From positions 32,200,280 to 32,264,279 of the forward strand of contig JAPWDM010000008.1 of NCBI GenBank assembly GCA_035578155.1: 64,000 bases of DNA. The letters are read 5' to 3'. Shown piece by piece: positions 47,408-57,669 of this stretch. The position numbers were made by a program, and so were the translations under genes. Below the pieces are notes generated by a model that saw nothing but the letters and a program-made list of their open reading frames with translations, was not told the DNA's origin and searched no databases. This DNA comes from Brachynemurus nebulosus (taxonomy: Eukaryota > Arthropoda > Insecta > Neuroptera > Myrmeleontidae). How positions within the stretch are numbered: the stretch's first letter is position 1; every line of letters begins with the position of its first letter.

Positions 47408-48105
47408 CGTTAACTGGCGATATATACTGTGTGGAGTTTTTGAGAGTTGCCATTTTTATTACAGCCAAACCGTGGATTTAATCGAAAAATTATTGTTTTC
47501 AAGCTATGATACAAACTTATAGATTTTTAAATGAGACTATATATTAATTTTTCGATAAAACTGATCTAATGCATTAAGTAACAACATAAATGAACGAAAA
47601 AAGTTTTTTTTTATCTAAATTTATTTTTTAATTTTTCTTTAATTATCAGTTAGGTGGTAAAAATATGCACATGTGCTTGAGACTACTTAAACCGATAGTA
47701 TTCTGGTTGGTTATATTTCCATTACATTCAAGAAAAGAACCTTTTCCAGTGCCATTTCTATCATACAAATTTGGTTGTAATGAAAATGGTAACTGTCAAA
47801 AAACTCACATGATATATCGCTCATTTTCGAGAAGCGTGACATAACTCAAAAATCACCCTTATTGAGTAAAGGGTACAGGCGGTCAGGGAAAATGTCATTC
47901 TTTTTGCTAACAAAACGACATCACGCTAGATCCATAAATGAGAGAATGAGAGAGGTTATGACTTTATACTCTATCGCACTTTTTCAATTGATTGTCGTAA
48001 GTACTCTTTTTATTTTTAAAACTTTAAACCATCGTACTGAAAAACAGCTTTTTTTGAGTTATGTCAAGCTTCTCGCAAATGAGCGATATGTGCTGTAATT
48101 TAGAC
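47408..48105. repeat. Overlapping inverted repeats around GATATATCGCTCATTT
   Basis: GGCGATATATACTGTGTGGA...GCCATTTTTATTACA pairs with TGTAATGAAAATGG...TGATATATCGC (47776-47820). CGCTCATTTTCGAGAAGCGT...AACTCAAAAA pairs with TTTTGAGTTATGTCAAGCTT...AATGAGCG (48050-48090). Confidence 0.55.
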
Positions 48106-48423
48106 CTAACATTATGTAAAATTTCAAATTCCTCAGTTATATGACAAAATTCCAAATGAAATATGTACACCCTTTCAAATGACAACATAATTTTCAAAGT
48201 GTTTCGAATGCCTCCCAAAATAAAATGAAGAACGCCCTTTTATGTTGAATCATTAGCGTTGTGCATAAACAACAGAAAAACCAACTCAATTTCTCAAAAA
48301 ATATAACTTACAATCTTTTAAAAAAAAGCCCATTCAATTGCATAAAAACTAAATATATTTATGTAATATTGTACACAAGAATTTATAAGCCAATATACAA
48401 AAATTAAAGACTGAAATGTTTAT

Positions 48424-48866
48424 TTAAAATTTAGGAAACGGCAGGAAACACGTCATCTTATATTTATGTCCAGATTCCGGTCTTGCTGGGCTACATGTAC
48501 ACGCTTGCACATTTGGATCAATTAATCTCTCTTGTTTCAATTGTTCTGGTACATCATGTTCACATTCGGCTTTGTCATCATAAACTATAAAAAAAATTAA
48601 AATTTTTAAAAATTTCAGTTCAATCTAGTGCTAATAGATTGTACCCACATTTTACATCGTGTGCCGGGCTCTTCTTGTATTTATTCTCTGAAAAGTAAGG
48701 ATAATTTTTTTTAATGCATAAATGTGTCTTATAATGGTCAATTTCATTTTATTTTGAATTATAAAAATCACAAACCCTAGTTTACTTTCTTACCTTCCTG
48801 AGCAACTGCTTCCATTAACAAAACACTAAACACTAAACAGAAACCAATCAACAAAGACGTCTTCAT
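48424..48866 (-). CDS. P4: small secreted four-cysteine peptide, minus strand
   Basis: Minus-strand exons 48794-48866, 48649-48687 and 48424-48584, both introns phase 1; 90 residues. The signal peptide MKTSLLIGFCLVFSVLLME ends near AVAQ. The 39-base middle exon encodes ENKYKKSPAHDVK. Exon 3 gives FYDDKAEC, 20 residues, CTC, 14 residues (ending YKMT), C and a tail FLPFPKF that is three residues longer than in P2 and P3. It is closest to P2/P3, with the same SGHKYKM stretch. The TATA box lies at 48939-48948 and the conserved module at 48981-49028. P4 is the only inverted member. Sequence like the P1 3' flank lies inverted beyond it (50545-50735), so the whole block appears to have been duplicated in inverted orientation. 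Function unknown. Confidence 0.85.
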
Positions 48867-48938
48867 TTTTGCTTATCTTCTTGTGATGAGTATTTCCAAA
48901 TTACTATAACTTCTTAGCGACTCTTAAATTTGCGGTGT

Positions 48939-49028
48939 ATTTATATAAGCAGAAATTTTGATGTAATTAATAAAAAAAATACGTCAAATGCGTGTTCTAT
49001 ACGCAGTAAATTAGGACTCCGTAGCCAT
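48939..49028 (-). promoter_or_regulatory. P4 promoter: conserved module and TATA box
   Basis: On the minus strand the module reads ATGGCTACGGAGTCCTAATT, then ACTGCGTATAGAACACGCAT and TTGACG (48981-49028). This is followed by a T-rich stretch with ATTAATTACATCAAAAT and TATATAAATACACCGCAAAT (TATA 48939-48948). Order and spacing match P2 and P3. Confidence 0.65.
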
Positions 49029-49662
49029 TAACTAGAAGTCATCGATACAATATAACAAAAAATGTATTTTTAACAGTTTATCAGTTTATAATATACCTAT
49101 TCAACAGTGTTGCTTTTATCAGCGTTCTCATTCATTGTATGTGTTACCACGGAGCCGATTAAGTGACGATTTGGTTCTCTGTGTCTTTAAGTTATCAATC
49201 AAAGTTGTCCCAAATAATTTTAGTTGAAAGTTCATTGTAAGTACTAGGATTTGCAATTTTTGCAGATTTTTATATAGATACACAGTTGTTAAATTCGAGA
49301 AAAGCGCACATAAGTTTCCAATAATTTCTATAGGATTATTTGCGGAAAACCAAAATTTTATTCATTCTCTAGCTTTTCCCCTAACAGTGAAACATACTTC
49401 TGTCCCAAATTTTGACCCGGATAAATCATGTCGAGATTGTTCGGTCGAGAACCGGAGAGTTAGCAAGCCCGGTGAGGAGATGTACAAATGAAACATTACT
49501 TTGAAATTCAATATTCCGAAAATAAAGGATTTAAATGAACCTTAGCTTCATTTTAAGGACTACTTCTAAGGGCATATCATATAATGTATTACATGGAAAA
49601 AAATTTCAGTACGGGAAAGCACACCAGGAAATTGAGAAAAAACCTTTTTACTATGATCATTA
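49029..49662. other. Spacer between the P4 module and the hAT element
   Basis: No gene seen. Confidence 0.5.
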
Positions 49663-50498
49663 TAGGGATGTTGATATTTTTAAAAAATATCAATATCGTA
49701 CAAAAAAATTATCGATGTATCGATATATAGTTTTTTTTTTTTTTTTTACATTACTAAAGTAGAGAAATTTTTGAAACCATATAATTGAATAAATAATCTT
49801 GATATTAGTGACTTTTTAGATGGTTTTGTTTTAACATCTTGACGATCATTGACGTCATAAGACGCCAAGTTAAACCTTACTAACTCACACACCACGTCGT
49901 ACGACGTCAACAATTCCACATAAAGTATATTGACTGTCAACATAGTGTACCAGTTGGGTGTTTTCTCATTGTAGATTATGACCGCCATGATGTAAAAAAA
50001 CCCAAGTTTTCAGACTTAAATAAACTGCATTTAATATTTGACATCTAATTTCAGTATTTGAAATCAGAATAAATTTGAGGTGCAAGCGCGCACCATATAT
50101 GTATGCGACATAATGAGTGCCTGCGGAAAAAACTGCGCGGAAACTGACATCATTACTAATTTTCGCGCAGTTTTTAATTAGTGTGCGCGTGTGCCTACAT
50201 CATTTAGAAGTAAGTGATGAGGCCAACGAAGGCATTCAATAGGTAGAAAATTATCTACTGTAGGTATTTTTGTCGAATATATTTTTAGCGATGTCATTTG
50301 TACATTTGTACATGTGCCACATGTGATACATGTCGTACATCTCGTACATGTTAGCTTGTAAAAAACTCCAGGAAAAAAATATTAAAAACAAAATATGGGT
50401 ATATCAATATATCATTACTAAAAGTATCGTCATAAATTATCGACATATTTAAAAAAATATCGACATTTTGATATATCGATATATTTTATACATCCCTA
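49663..50498. mobile_element. Non-autonomous hAT element (TAGGGATG ends)
   Basis: TAGGGATGTTGATATTTTTA at the left and TATACATCCCTA at the right, with internal ATCGATATATCGAT words on both sides. The flanking 8-mers GATCATTA and GGTCATTA match at 7 of 8 bases. It separates the inverted P1-flank from P4. Confidence 0.75.
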
Positions 50499-50544
50499 GG
50501 TCATTATTTGACATTTCTTGCTATTGAATGGACGTTATAATGGT

Positions 50545-50735
50545 TTCCGGATTTTTGACTATGGAACCTTAATAAATATTATTGTGCCAAGTGATATTTT
50601 TTTTTATTTATCTGGGTGTAAAAAGAAAAATATTATGCCATTCGCTAATAATACTAAAATTTGATTAAAATGACCTAAAGGTCATTCAAAATTTTCCATT
50701 ATTTTTACTTAATTCAGTCACGAGACCGATTCTTT
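50545..50735 (-). repeat. Inverted copy of the P1 3' flank
   Basis: On the minus strand this aligns with 25150-25350, for example CAATCACGAGACAG against AGTCACGAGACCG and TTGATTAAAAT...TTCAAAATTTTCCAT. With the P4 module and gene it reproduces the order 'P1 3' flank, module, gene' of the P1-P2 region in inverted orientation. A hAT-type element is inserted between. Confidence 0.65.
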
Positions 50736-50958
50736 AAAATGGCTAAAAAGGAATATACAAGAGAATTTATTTTGTGTAGGATACCAAAGGAAAGCTTGTT
50801 GGAGCACAGCTTATTTAACAATATACATATATAAAATAAAGCTTAAGTATTGCTTACCACCAGAAGCATCGCATCGCTCAGAAGAATGATTTGTAGCCTG
50901 TGCCAAAATTATCAGAACTGGAAAATTCTAACCTGATAAATTTTTATAAACAATATGT

Positions 50959-51045
50959 GTTAGTAAATAAAAACACTTTACTTTGCAAAATACCACTTTT
51001 ATTAAAAGTGGTATTTTGAAAAGTAAAATGTTTTTATTTACTAAC
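50959..51045. repeat. Near-perfect hairpin, about 42-bp arms
   Basis: GTTAGTAAATAAAAACACTT...CCACTTTTATT folds on AATAAAAGTGG...TTTTATTTACTAAC. The outer sequence ATCAAATATGGAATACCATA also occurs (inverted) at 2935. Confidence 0.7.
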
Positions 51046-51219
51046 ATCAAATATGGAATACCATAAGGTAACGCTCAAATCAATTAAAGGTTATAAACAA
51101 TTTAATTATAATTGCTAAGCCATTGATTTAATAGAAAAATTTGTTGATAAAAATTATTATACGAGTACAAATTTTATCCGTCAGTAATAAAATTTTATTT
51201 ACTCTTCTTTGCAGTTACA

Positions 51220-51535
51220 TTTGATGTTAAATTTTTTCGACAGTGGTTTGAGGGATGACTTCAGTTATGTTATCAAAAATTGTCAATCTGTATAAATGAG
51301 TAAAACCAACGACCAAGGATGACTATTCTTTAAGATCAAATATCTTAATTTCTCAGTTTAAAGTATAAATATTTATGACCTTGATGTGAGTAAAAGAAAA
51401 ATTAAAAAAATAAAAGTATCATATACTTTGTTTATAGACCGAAATTAACTAATAAAATGCCGTATCAGTATTATGAAAGAAGTCAAAAGTTGAACAGATT
51501 AAAAAATAAAATCAATTCACATTTTTCACAAACAA
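51220..51535 (+). pseudogene. P5-like locus remnant: promoter joined to 3' flank, coding exons missing
   Basis: The stretch TTTTTCGACAGTGGTTTGAG at about 51231 matches the P5 upstream region at 56094-56111, and a TATAAA-like piece follows near 51291. The sequence then passes directly into a match to the P5 3' flank: ACCAAGGATGACTATTC at about 51312 against CCAAGGACGACTATTTC at 56673, continuing to a match with 57185-57330. About 0.5 kb including the coding exons is absent. The corresponding P5 flank is itself interrupted by a hAT-like element and a TA tract. I read this as a deletion-derived gene remnant. Confidence 0.6.
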
Positions 51536-51561
51536 ATATTACTAGACCAACTCCAAAAGCT

Positions 51562-51776
51562 TTAGGCCTAGCACACACGAGCGGTTTTTTCACCGCCCAA
51601 CCGCTGCGGTTATTTCACCGCTTTGATAGAACACATTACTTTACATGAACGTAGACGCACGAGCGGTTGAACTGCCGGCGTCTACATTCATATAAAATAA
51701 TGCGTTTTATCAAAGCGGTAAAATAACCGCAGCGGTTGGGCGGTGAAAAAACCGCTCGTGTGTGCTAGGCCTTAAA
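51562..51776. mobile_element. Palindromic small transposon, about 80-bp arms
   Basis: TTTAGGCCTAGCACACACGA...CCGCTTTGATA is inverted as TATCAAAGCGG...GTGTGTGCTAGGCCTTAA, almost perfectly. The core has another ACGAGCGGTTGAAC motif. Confidence 0.78.
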
Positions 51777-51862
51777 CAACTAGAAAAACAGGTAGATAAA
51801 TTTATAGACTTGAATGCCATTTTGTAATTTTAACAGATGTTTTAGGGGACGTTATTACATCA

Positions 51863-52706
51863 TAGGCCCGCCATACACGTACAGTTTCAAGTGTCAGTTT
51901 GAACTGAACAGTTCAACTATACAGTTTAAACTCTACGTGTGTGGATATTTCAGTCTCAGTTCAACGCAACTGTATAGTTAAACTGAGGCGAATGAAATTT
52001 CAATTTTTTAAACTGAAACGTTCAACTGATTGTCGTGTGTGTGGGGGTTCAACTGTACAATTCTCAGTTCAATTTGTGTCAGGAGCACAGACCAATGAAC
52101 ACTGTTATTATTATACAACTAGACAAAGCGTAAAGCCAGTTTGTAGGCATTTTTCTTGTGGCAAGTAACGGGGTGAGACGAGTGAGATTTAGGGAATATA
52201 ATATATTGTCCACTTTTCTGCAAATGGAACTATAATTAAAACGAATACCACTCTTTTTCTTTCAAAATTTTGCAGTTTCTTCTCAAGAAAGTAAAATTTT
52301 ATTATCAATATTATATTTTGACAATAATTATTTGAAAACGTTACTACAAATACCACAGATTATCGCATTGATTACTACATTACAGAATACTATTAAGTCG
52401 TATACTGGCCGTATCTGGCTGCTTCATTTATAAATTGATTGAGTGAGTCTGTATCATATACAGAATATGTTCTTTGGTCTGTGGTCAGGAGCAAGTGCGT
52501 TTGATTTTTTTTTTTTTTTTAACAATATAATTTTTGCGGAATCAAAAATGTTGCTAGGTGAAATTGTCCTGCTGTTTCCATCCATTGTAAAAACTGAAGG
52601 ATTGAACTGTACGTGTGTGTGCTTCTACAGTGTACAGTTTCACCTGATAGTTTAAACTATTCAATTCTAACTGTCAGTTGAAACTGTACGTGTGTGGCGG
52701 GCCTTA
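51863..52706. mobile_element. Non-autonomous element with AAGGCCCGCCACACACG ends
   Basis: ATAGGCCCGCCATACACGTA at the left and TACGTGTGTGGCGGGCCTTA at the right are inverted. The subterminal regions are rich in AACTGNNCAGTTC words. It resembles the neighbour at 51562 in its AGGCC...ACACACG style but not in its interior. Confidence 0.72.
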
Positions 52707-53199
52707 GCTTATTTTAACACGCAACGGAAATAGTGGGTAGTAAAAGAAGGGGTATAAAACTAACCATCCTTTTTGTTTAAAGTTACAAAATGAGGGGGGC
52801 ACTCTATAATGCTTTTGTCTATTTGGGAAGTAAAATTCTTAGAAAAGCAATACCGCCAGTATAGTTTCAAGTTCTTCACACTCACATTCCGGTTCACACG
52901 TTTTAAATGATGCTAGTGATTATAAATAAGTTTTTTTTTTTTTAAATTTTCTTGTTTAGTACCTGTAAGACTCCATTTTATTCATTATTTAGATGAAAAA
53001 ATTCAAAATTTCGTTTAGAATTAAATTGTGCAAAAAAATATTAATCATCGTCATATTTCATTTCACTTGTTTTAAATAATGCGCGCGATTTAAAAAAATA
53101 ATTTTTTTTAAAATTTTTATTGTTTATAGAGCGCTTCAAAACCTCACTCGATAAATTCCAGGGGTGCCAGGTGTGGGATCCCTATTGATGAACAAAACA

Positions 53200-53335
53200 A
53201 TGGTATTAAACAGAGAGTCATTATTTAAAATATTGTATACCTAATGCTTAAATGTCTGTAAATATTATTTAGTTTCTAACTCAAAAATCACTGCAAGTGT
53301 GAACCGTAAACTACTTTATGTACGACTGAATCATA
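53200..53335 (+). repeat. Upstream block shared by the pseudogene and P6 loci
   Basis: AATATTATTTAGTTTCTAAC followed by TCAAAAATCACTGCAAGTGT and GAACCGTAAACTAC matches 58795-58855 upstream of P6. Further upstream the two loci differ. Confidence 0.5.
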
Positions 53336-54044
53336 AAAGCCTATTTTATTACATTGTTAAGAGATATAAAAAGTATTACTTTTTGGCACTAGTTGCATAA
53401 TGAAAAGCAAAAAGCACTAGTGCCATAAAGAATAGTCTACTTGATAAATCTTAATTTCAATTTTACAATAAACAGAAACACACTAACTTTATTTGTATAC
53501 CATATTTACAAATGTTGGCATAATTAATATTAATTACGCAATCTGAACTATTATTAATATTTATTCCAGGCAGTTTTTTCTCCTTTCTTTTTTAAATATT
53601 AATAAGTTTTGTTGAAAAATCTTTTAAAAATGCTCCAATATTTTATTAGCTTTAGATGACAGACAATAACCAAAGCATACTTTAAACACAATCAATTTGT
53701 CTACGCCAACTATATATAAAATACATTTTTTATTTAAAGTATAAACGTGAGATTTATAAATTCGATTTTTATCGATATAACTAGGAATTTTAACAGTCGT
53801 ACATAAAGCTTTGTATGCAACTTGTACATAATTTGACTTTATGAACCTGCCTTTATATATTGGCCTCGCTCGCAAGCTCGCTCAGTCATAAACACGGCTC
53901 GTTCGTAAAGATCTTCATTATGTACTTGTTGCATAAATAGCTATTGCTTCATAATATTTGGCCTTGAGAAATTATAAATAAGTAGATAATAATTATGAAA
54001 AAAAAGAAAAAGAAAGTAAATATGAAATATATGTATGTAACATC

Positions 54045-54130
54045 ATAATCATGCACTTATCAAAATATTTGTAGGCATAAATAACCATTGACCAAAAACA
54101 TACCTACTAGTAAAAATAGCGTTTCCGTAA
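54045..54130 (+). promoter_or_regulatory. Relic promoter of the 54.3-kb pseudogene
   Basis: ATCATGCACTTATCAAAATA and CATAAATAACCATTGACCAA match the P6 promoter (58944-59000) in order and spacing. Confidence 0.5.
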
Positions 54131-54316
54131 TTTATGATCGGAGAAAAAAACCTGATAAGAAAAAAATTAATTCACCACTCTTGTTTTTTTTGTTTGGTAT
54201 TCATTTCGTTTAAAAATAAATGTAAAATAAGACCTTTTGTCAATTATAACCGTCATATTAAGCCGAGGACAGAATAAACCGAAATAGTCAAAAACCGCCA
54301 TTATATCTGACAAAGT

Positions 54317-54432
54317 TATAGATTTTGTCATGCCGGCTGTAATGCTACAATTTCGGAAACGTTGAAACATGAACAAGAGATCAATGACTTGAATGGTGAC
54401 TGTCAAGTTTTCAAAATTTGTTACCACTTCTG
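54317..54432 (+). pseudogene. Broken copy of a four-cysteine peptide gene (exon 3 remnant)
   Basis: From the TGT at 54334 the frame reads C, 20 residues containing SETLKHEQEIND, C, Q, V, then KICYHF and a stop. It closely resembles P1 exon 3 (PETLKHEQEINA). The third cysteine is replaced by Val and the following loop is mostly deleted. The bases before the first cysteine are out of frame. I find no exon 1 or exon 2 with usable splice sites upstream. The region 53.2-54.13 kb upstream resembles the P6 upstream region, and the sequence downstream (54588-54905) resembles the P3 downstream flank, so this is a true degraded locus, not a chance match. Confidence 0.75.
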
Positions 54433-54587
54433 AAAAAGCGTTAATTTGGTTTTGTGTAAAACTTAAAGAAATGATAGGTACAAGTTAAAAGGCATTTTTT
54501 GCCATCTGTAATTTGTCAAAAAAGTTTATTTTTTTTTTTTAGTACATATATGATACTGTAATAGTTACTAATGCAATAACAATGCGG

Positions 54588-54905
54588 CCACATATTTTAT
54601 AAAACATATTTCTAATTATAATATTGAACCTGATAATATTAAAAATTTTTATAAAATGATTTTTATATAATATTTGCAAAATAAAATTATTCTAATTTTT
54701 AAATTCACTTGTTTTTTGACGTTGATAAAACAATATGGGTGTTTAAATTAACTTCTAATTAGGTACCACTAAATCATTTATTATTCTTATGCCAAAATAA
54801 TTTCTATTATAAAATTATCGTATATGCTAATATTTATTATGCAAAACGGGTATTCGGTATTGAGGCCAAATTATTTCACCTACTCGATCGAAAGATTGAT
54901 TTTTG
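54588..54905 (+). repeat. Downstream flank of the pseudogene, duplicate of 45.41 kb
   Basis: Collinear with 45413-45725 (CTGATAATATTAAAA, CAAAACAATATGGG, ATTCGGTATTGAGGCCAAA). This links the P3 locus and the pseudogene locus by descent. Confidence 0.65.
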
Positions 54906-55087
54906 AAGTTACACAAAAGCCAAAAAGGAAAATCTTAATAAAACGAATAAAAAATAAAGTTAAAATCAAATGTCTGATGCCACCGAATGCCTCTGAATTC
55001 TTTTTCTATTTTATCTTGCTTCCATCTTTTTAATGTGCTTTTGTATGATGTAGGTATCGTCAAAAAGAAAATCCCTATATTTTATTA

Positions 55088-55757
55088 ACTTCCCATAGGA
55101 AGTTATTGTAATGAGTCCGATTTTACGAATTGCTAATTTTGACATATCTGCACGTTTCAAGGTCACTAGAATCCGAATCCATCGTTTTTAGCGTGATGTC
55201 TGTGCGTGCGTTCGTTAGTTCGTTCGTTCGTTCGGGCGTGAATTTTTTTTCGTCTCGCATATCTCGAGAACAAATGATGATATCAACTCCGGACTAATTT
55301 CATTAGATGTGTAATAAAAAAATGAAGACCGGATAAAGTTTTCAGAAAATTCGGATTAGCGGTTTGTTTTTTGTGGTAAAAAAAACGAAGTTAACTTTAT
55401 TAAGATAATATAGATTATACGGATTTTTTACCATAACATTATTATATAATGGCCTAAGAACTTTCCTTGATGTTAAAAACAACACTATTATATTACAAAA
55501 TTAAAAAAAAACGAAATAAGAAACTTGAAAAAATTAGTTTTTTGCCAAAATATATTTTGTCTCGCATATGTTGAGAACAAATGATATTATCATTTGTTTG
55601 ATAAGGGTGGAGCCCCCACCCTTAGGTACAGAAGGCGAAGCCCCCGGTATGGTGCAAGGGGCAAAGCCTCTATCGGCGGCCCAAGGGAGGAGTCGCCTGA
55701 ACTGAAAAAAGAATTATTTATGTACAGTAGCCTCTAGTCTTTAAGGACACCCAGTGG
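55088..55757. mobile_element. Possible transposon with AACTTCCCA ends
   Basis: TTAACTTCCCATAGGAAGTT at the left and CCCAGTGGGAAGTTGATA at the right suggest inverted ends. Inside, TCTCGCATATCTCGAGAACA and TCTCGCATATGTTGAGAACA are a direct repeat, and there is a GGAGCCCCCACCC / GCGAAGCCCCCGG stretch. Confidence 0.45.
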
Positions 55758-55818
55758 GAAGTTGATAGTGTGGGTAGACTTGTCCCCCAAACTTTTTCCA
55801 AAGCTATGAAAAGTTTAG

Positions 55819-55865
55819 CTACTGAGGAAACCTGGTTTGATGCATGTCCAACACGCACTTGGCGA
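55819..55865 (+). promoter_or_regulatory. Conserved family module upstream of P5
   Basis: CTACTGAGGAAACCTGGTTT followed by GATGCATGTCCAACACGCAC and TTGGCG matches the modules before P2-P4. Here it is about 360 bases before the ATG. The intervening DNA contains a repeat end (GTTATGCACGATGCTGCGGC at 55928-55947) that also occurs near 1.83 and 61.28 kb, so the module was probably displaced by an insertion. Confidence 0.5.
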
Positions 55866-56127
55866 CGTTTTTAAACCATTATCCTATTCGAGAAGAAGTA
55901 TTTTTCTATAGTCGGAAATTCGTTGTGTTATGCACGATGCTGCGGCAGGAGTGTTTTTTTTTTTTTTTTTAGTTCAAATAGAAAATATATTAACAACTGC
56001 TTTTGAATTCTATTTCTACTCAAAAAAAAATTTTCGTAATGAAATATTTATAGATTTTGATCACGTTTAAATGTCGATACCCATTAAATGATATTTCGAC
56101 AGTGGTTTGAAGGACAACTTTCACCTA

Positions 56128-56151
56128 CTGATAGCAAAATAGTATATAAAC
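56128..56151 (+). promoter_or_regulatory. TATA box and TGATAG site of P5
   Basis: CTGATAGCAAAATAG is directly followed by TATATAAACC, about 80 bases before the ATG. Confidence 0.55.
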
Positions 56152-56228
56152 CCACAAATAGTACCTCTGATTAAGGCAATAACAAAATTTGCGAATAGCA
56201 CAAATACGTTATTGCAAGTAAATTGAAA

Positions 56229-56535
56229 ATGAAACTCTATACGTTATGCGTATTCATTATTACGTTGTATATTGCATCGGTAAGATGTTACGATGATCCC
56301 GGTCCCGGTCCGGTAGTACAACCTATTCGTGGTAAGTATTAAAAAAAATCTTTATTTCTAATTTAAAAATGAAAAATAATTTGGAATTTTAGATTATGAA
56401 ACTATTGCCAAATGCGAGGCTAATGTTGAGGCAACACTTAAGGCGCAGAAAGCTATGAATCGATTGATTGGACAGTGTGGTTGTAAAGGGAATGATAGGG
56501 GTTCTTATACTATGGAATGTTATATTTTGGTTTAA
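56229..56535 (+). CDS. P5: small secreted four-cysteine peptide, 2-exon form
   Basis: Exons 56229-56331 and 56393-56535 with one phase-1 intron; 81 residues. The signal peptide MKLYTLCVFIITLYIASVRC is followed by YDDPGPGPVVQPIR, the residues that form a separate 39-base exon in P1-P4 and are here fused to exon 1. The second exon gives DYETIAKC, 20 residues, CGC, 11 residues, C, YILV. The C3-C4 loop is three residues shorter than in P1-P4 and matches P7. A TATATAAAC box lies at 56142-56150 with TGATAG just upstream. A copy of the family module lies farther away, at 55819-55865, separated by an inserted repeat. The flanks are also found, without the gene, at 51.2-51.5 kb. Function unknown. Confidence 0.83.
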
Positions 56536-56729
56536 TGTTTCTATAGATAAATATAAGATTTGAACACTAATTTTGTCGTTTCGTTTTAAAGTTCCTTTTG
56601 ATGAATTAAAATTAAATGGTTACTCAATAACCAAAAAATAACTATTATGTAAAAATATCTATAGTTAATAGCCAAGGACGACTATTTCATATGATCAAAT
56701 TTCTTATCTTATTTTCTCAGTTTAAAGTA

Positions 56730-57134
56730 CCGAGGCGTAACTAGAAATTTTGCTGCGTGGAGTTTATTGTTTCCCCCCAAAAACACAAAAATGACGAGCA
56801 AGAAGAAAACCGAATCTGACTTCTAGTTCTTAATTTTCCCTAAAAAAGATCCTTCTCCCAATTCTCAATTCCCAATTTTTTCAATTTTTTACTTTTTCAT
56901 TCTTGTGCCGTTTTTTGACATGCTCCCTAGAGCGACTGCTTCATCTGTTTATACAGTGAAACCTCTGTTAACCTAACAGCAGTATCACACGAAAATTACC
57001 ACTGAAATACGAGAATAACTAATTTCAAATCCTTTAGTGAACAAAGTGAAGTACTAAAAATAATTAGTTTTGTGTATAATTTCGAAAAATTTGATTTAAA
57101 AGTAATTAGAGGCCCCACTATAGTTACGTCTCTG
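56730..57134. mobile_element. hAT-like non-autonomous element in the P5 3' flank
   Basis: CCGAGGCGTAACTAGAAATT at the left and CTATAGTTACGTCTCTG at the right are inverted. The related flank at 51360 is uninterrupted (TTTAAAGTATAAATAT), giving the empty site. Confidence 0.68.
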
Positions 57135-57136
57135 TG

Positions 57137-57137
<1 letters not shown>

Positions 57138-57184
<47 letters not shown>
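57138..57184. repeat. (TA)n microsatellite
   Basis: Alternating TA of about 45 bases beside a hAT-like element. The related 51.3-kb remnant has only TATAAATATTTATG here. Confidence 0.95.
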
Positions 57185-57187
<3 letters not shown>

Positions 57188-57669
57188 CCTTGATGTGAAT
57201 TAGAGAAAAAAATATCCAAAAATGATATGTTTTGTTCAATAACCAAAATTAACTAATAATATTCCATATCAGTACTAGGAAAGAAGTCAAAAGTTGAATA
57301 GATTAACAAATAAAATCAGTTCACATTTTTAAAATCGAAAAAAAACTAGCAGAAATTTTGGCATTCTTATACTTAAGATATTTGGACATTAAAATAAAAT
57401 TTGATTTTTTTTCTTTAAATCAAAAAACAAAATATTTCCTTAACTATTTGATTCATTGGTCAAAAAACTCAAGGAGTTTGTCCTCCAACAAAGAAATCTG
57501 GTAAAATAAAAAACTGAGTTTTAAAATAAAATGTACAAAAGTAATAAAATGTATTTACAGTGACTAATCAATATTATAAGGACCGTATATGGGATCCACC
57601 ATCTAATTATTTGTAATGAATATTAAGGTAAATTAAACTTAAAATATTAACCTTTCTCTTTAGTACGGC

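Noticed and set aside
50740..50834. Short open frame MAKKEYTREFILCRIPK with AATAAA after it, vaguely like a peptide C-terminus
   Set aside because: It is on the opposite strand to the surrounding inverted duplicate and its first bases align with non-coding P1 flank; the likeness is probably chance.
54167..54427. Minus-strand 86-residue open frame
   Set aside because: It is antisense to the peptide pseudogene, whose sense-strand similarity to P1 explains the sequence.
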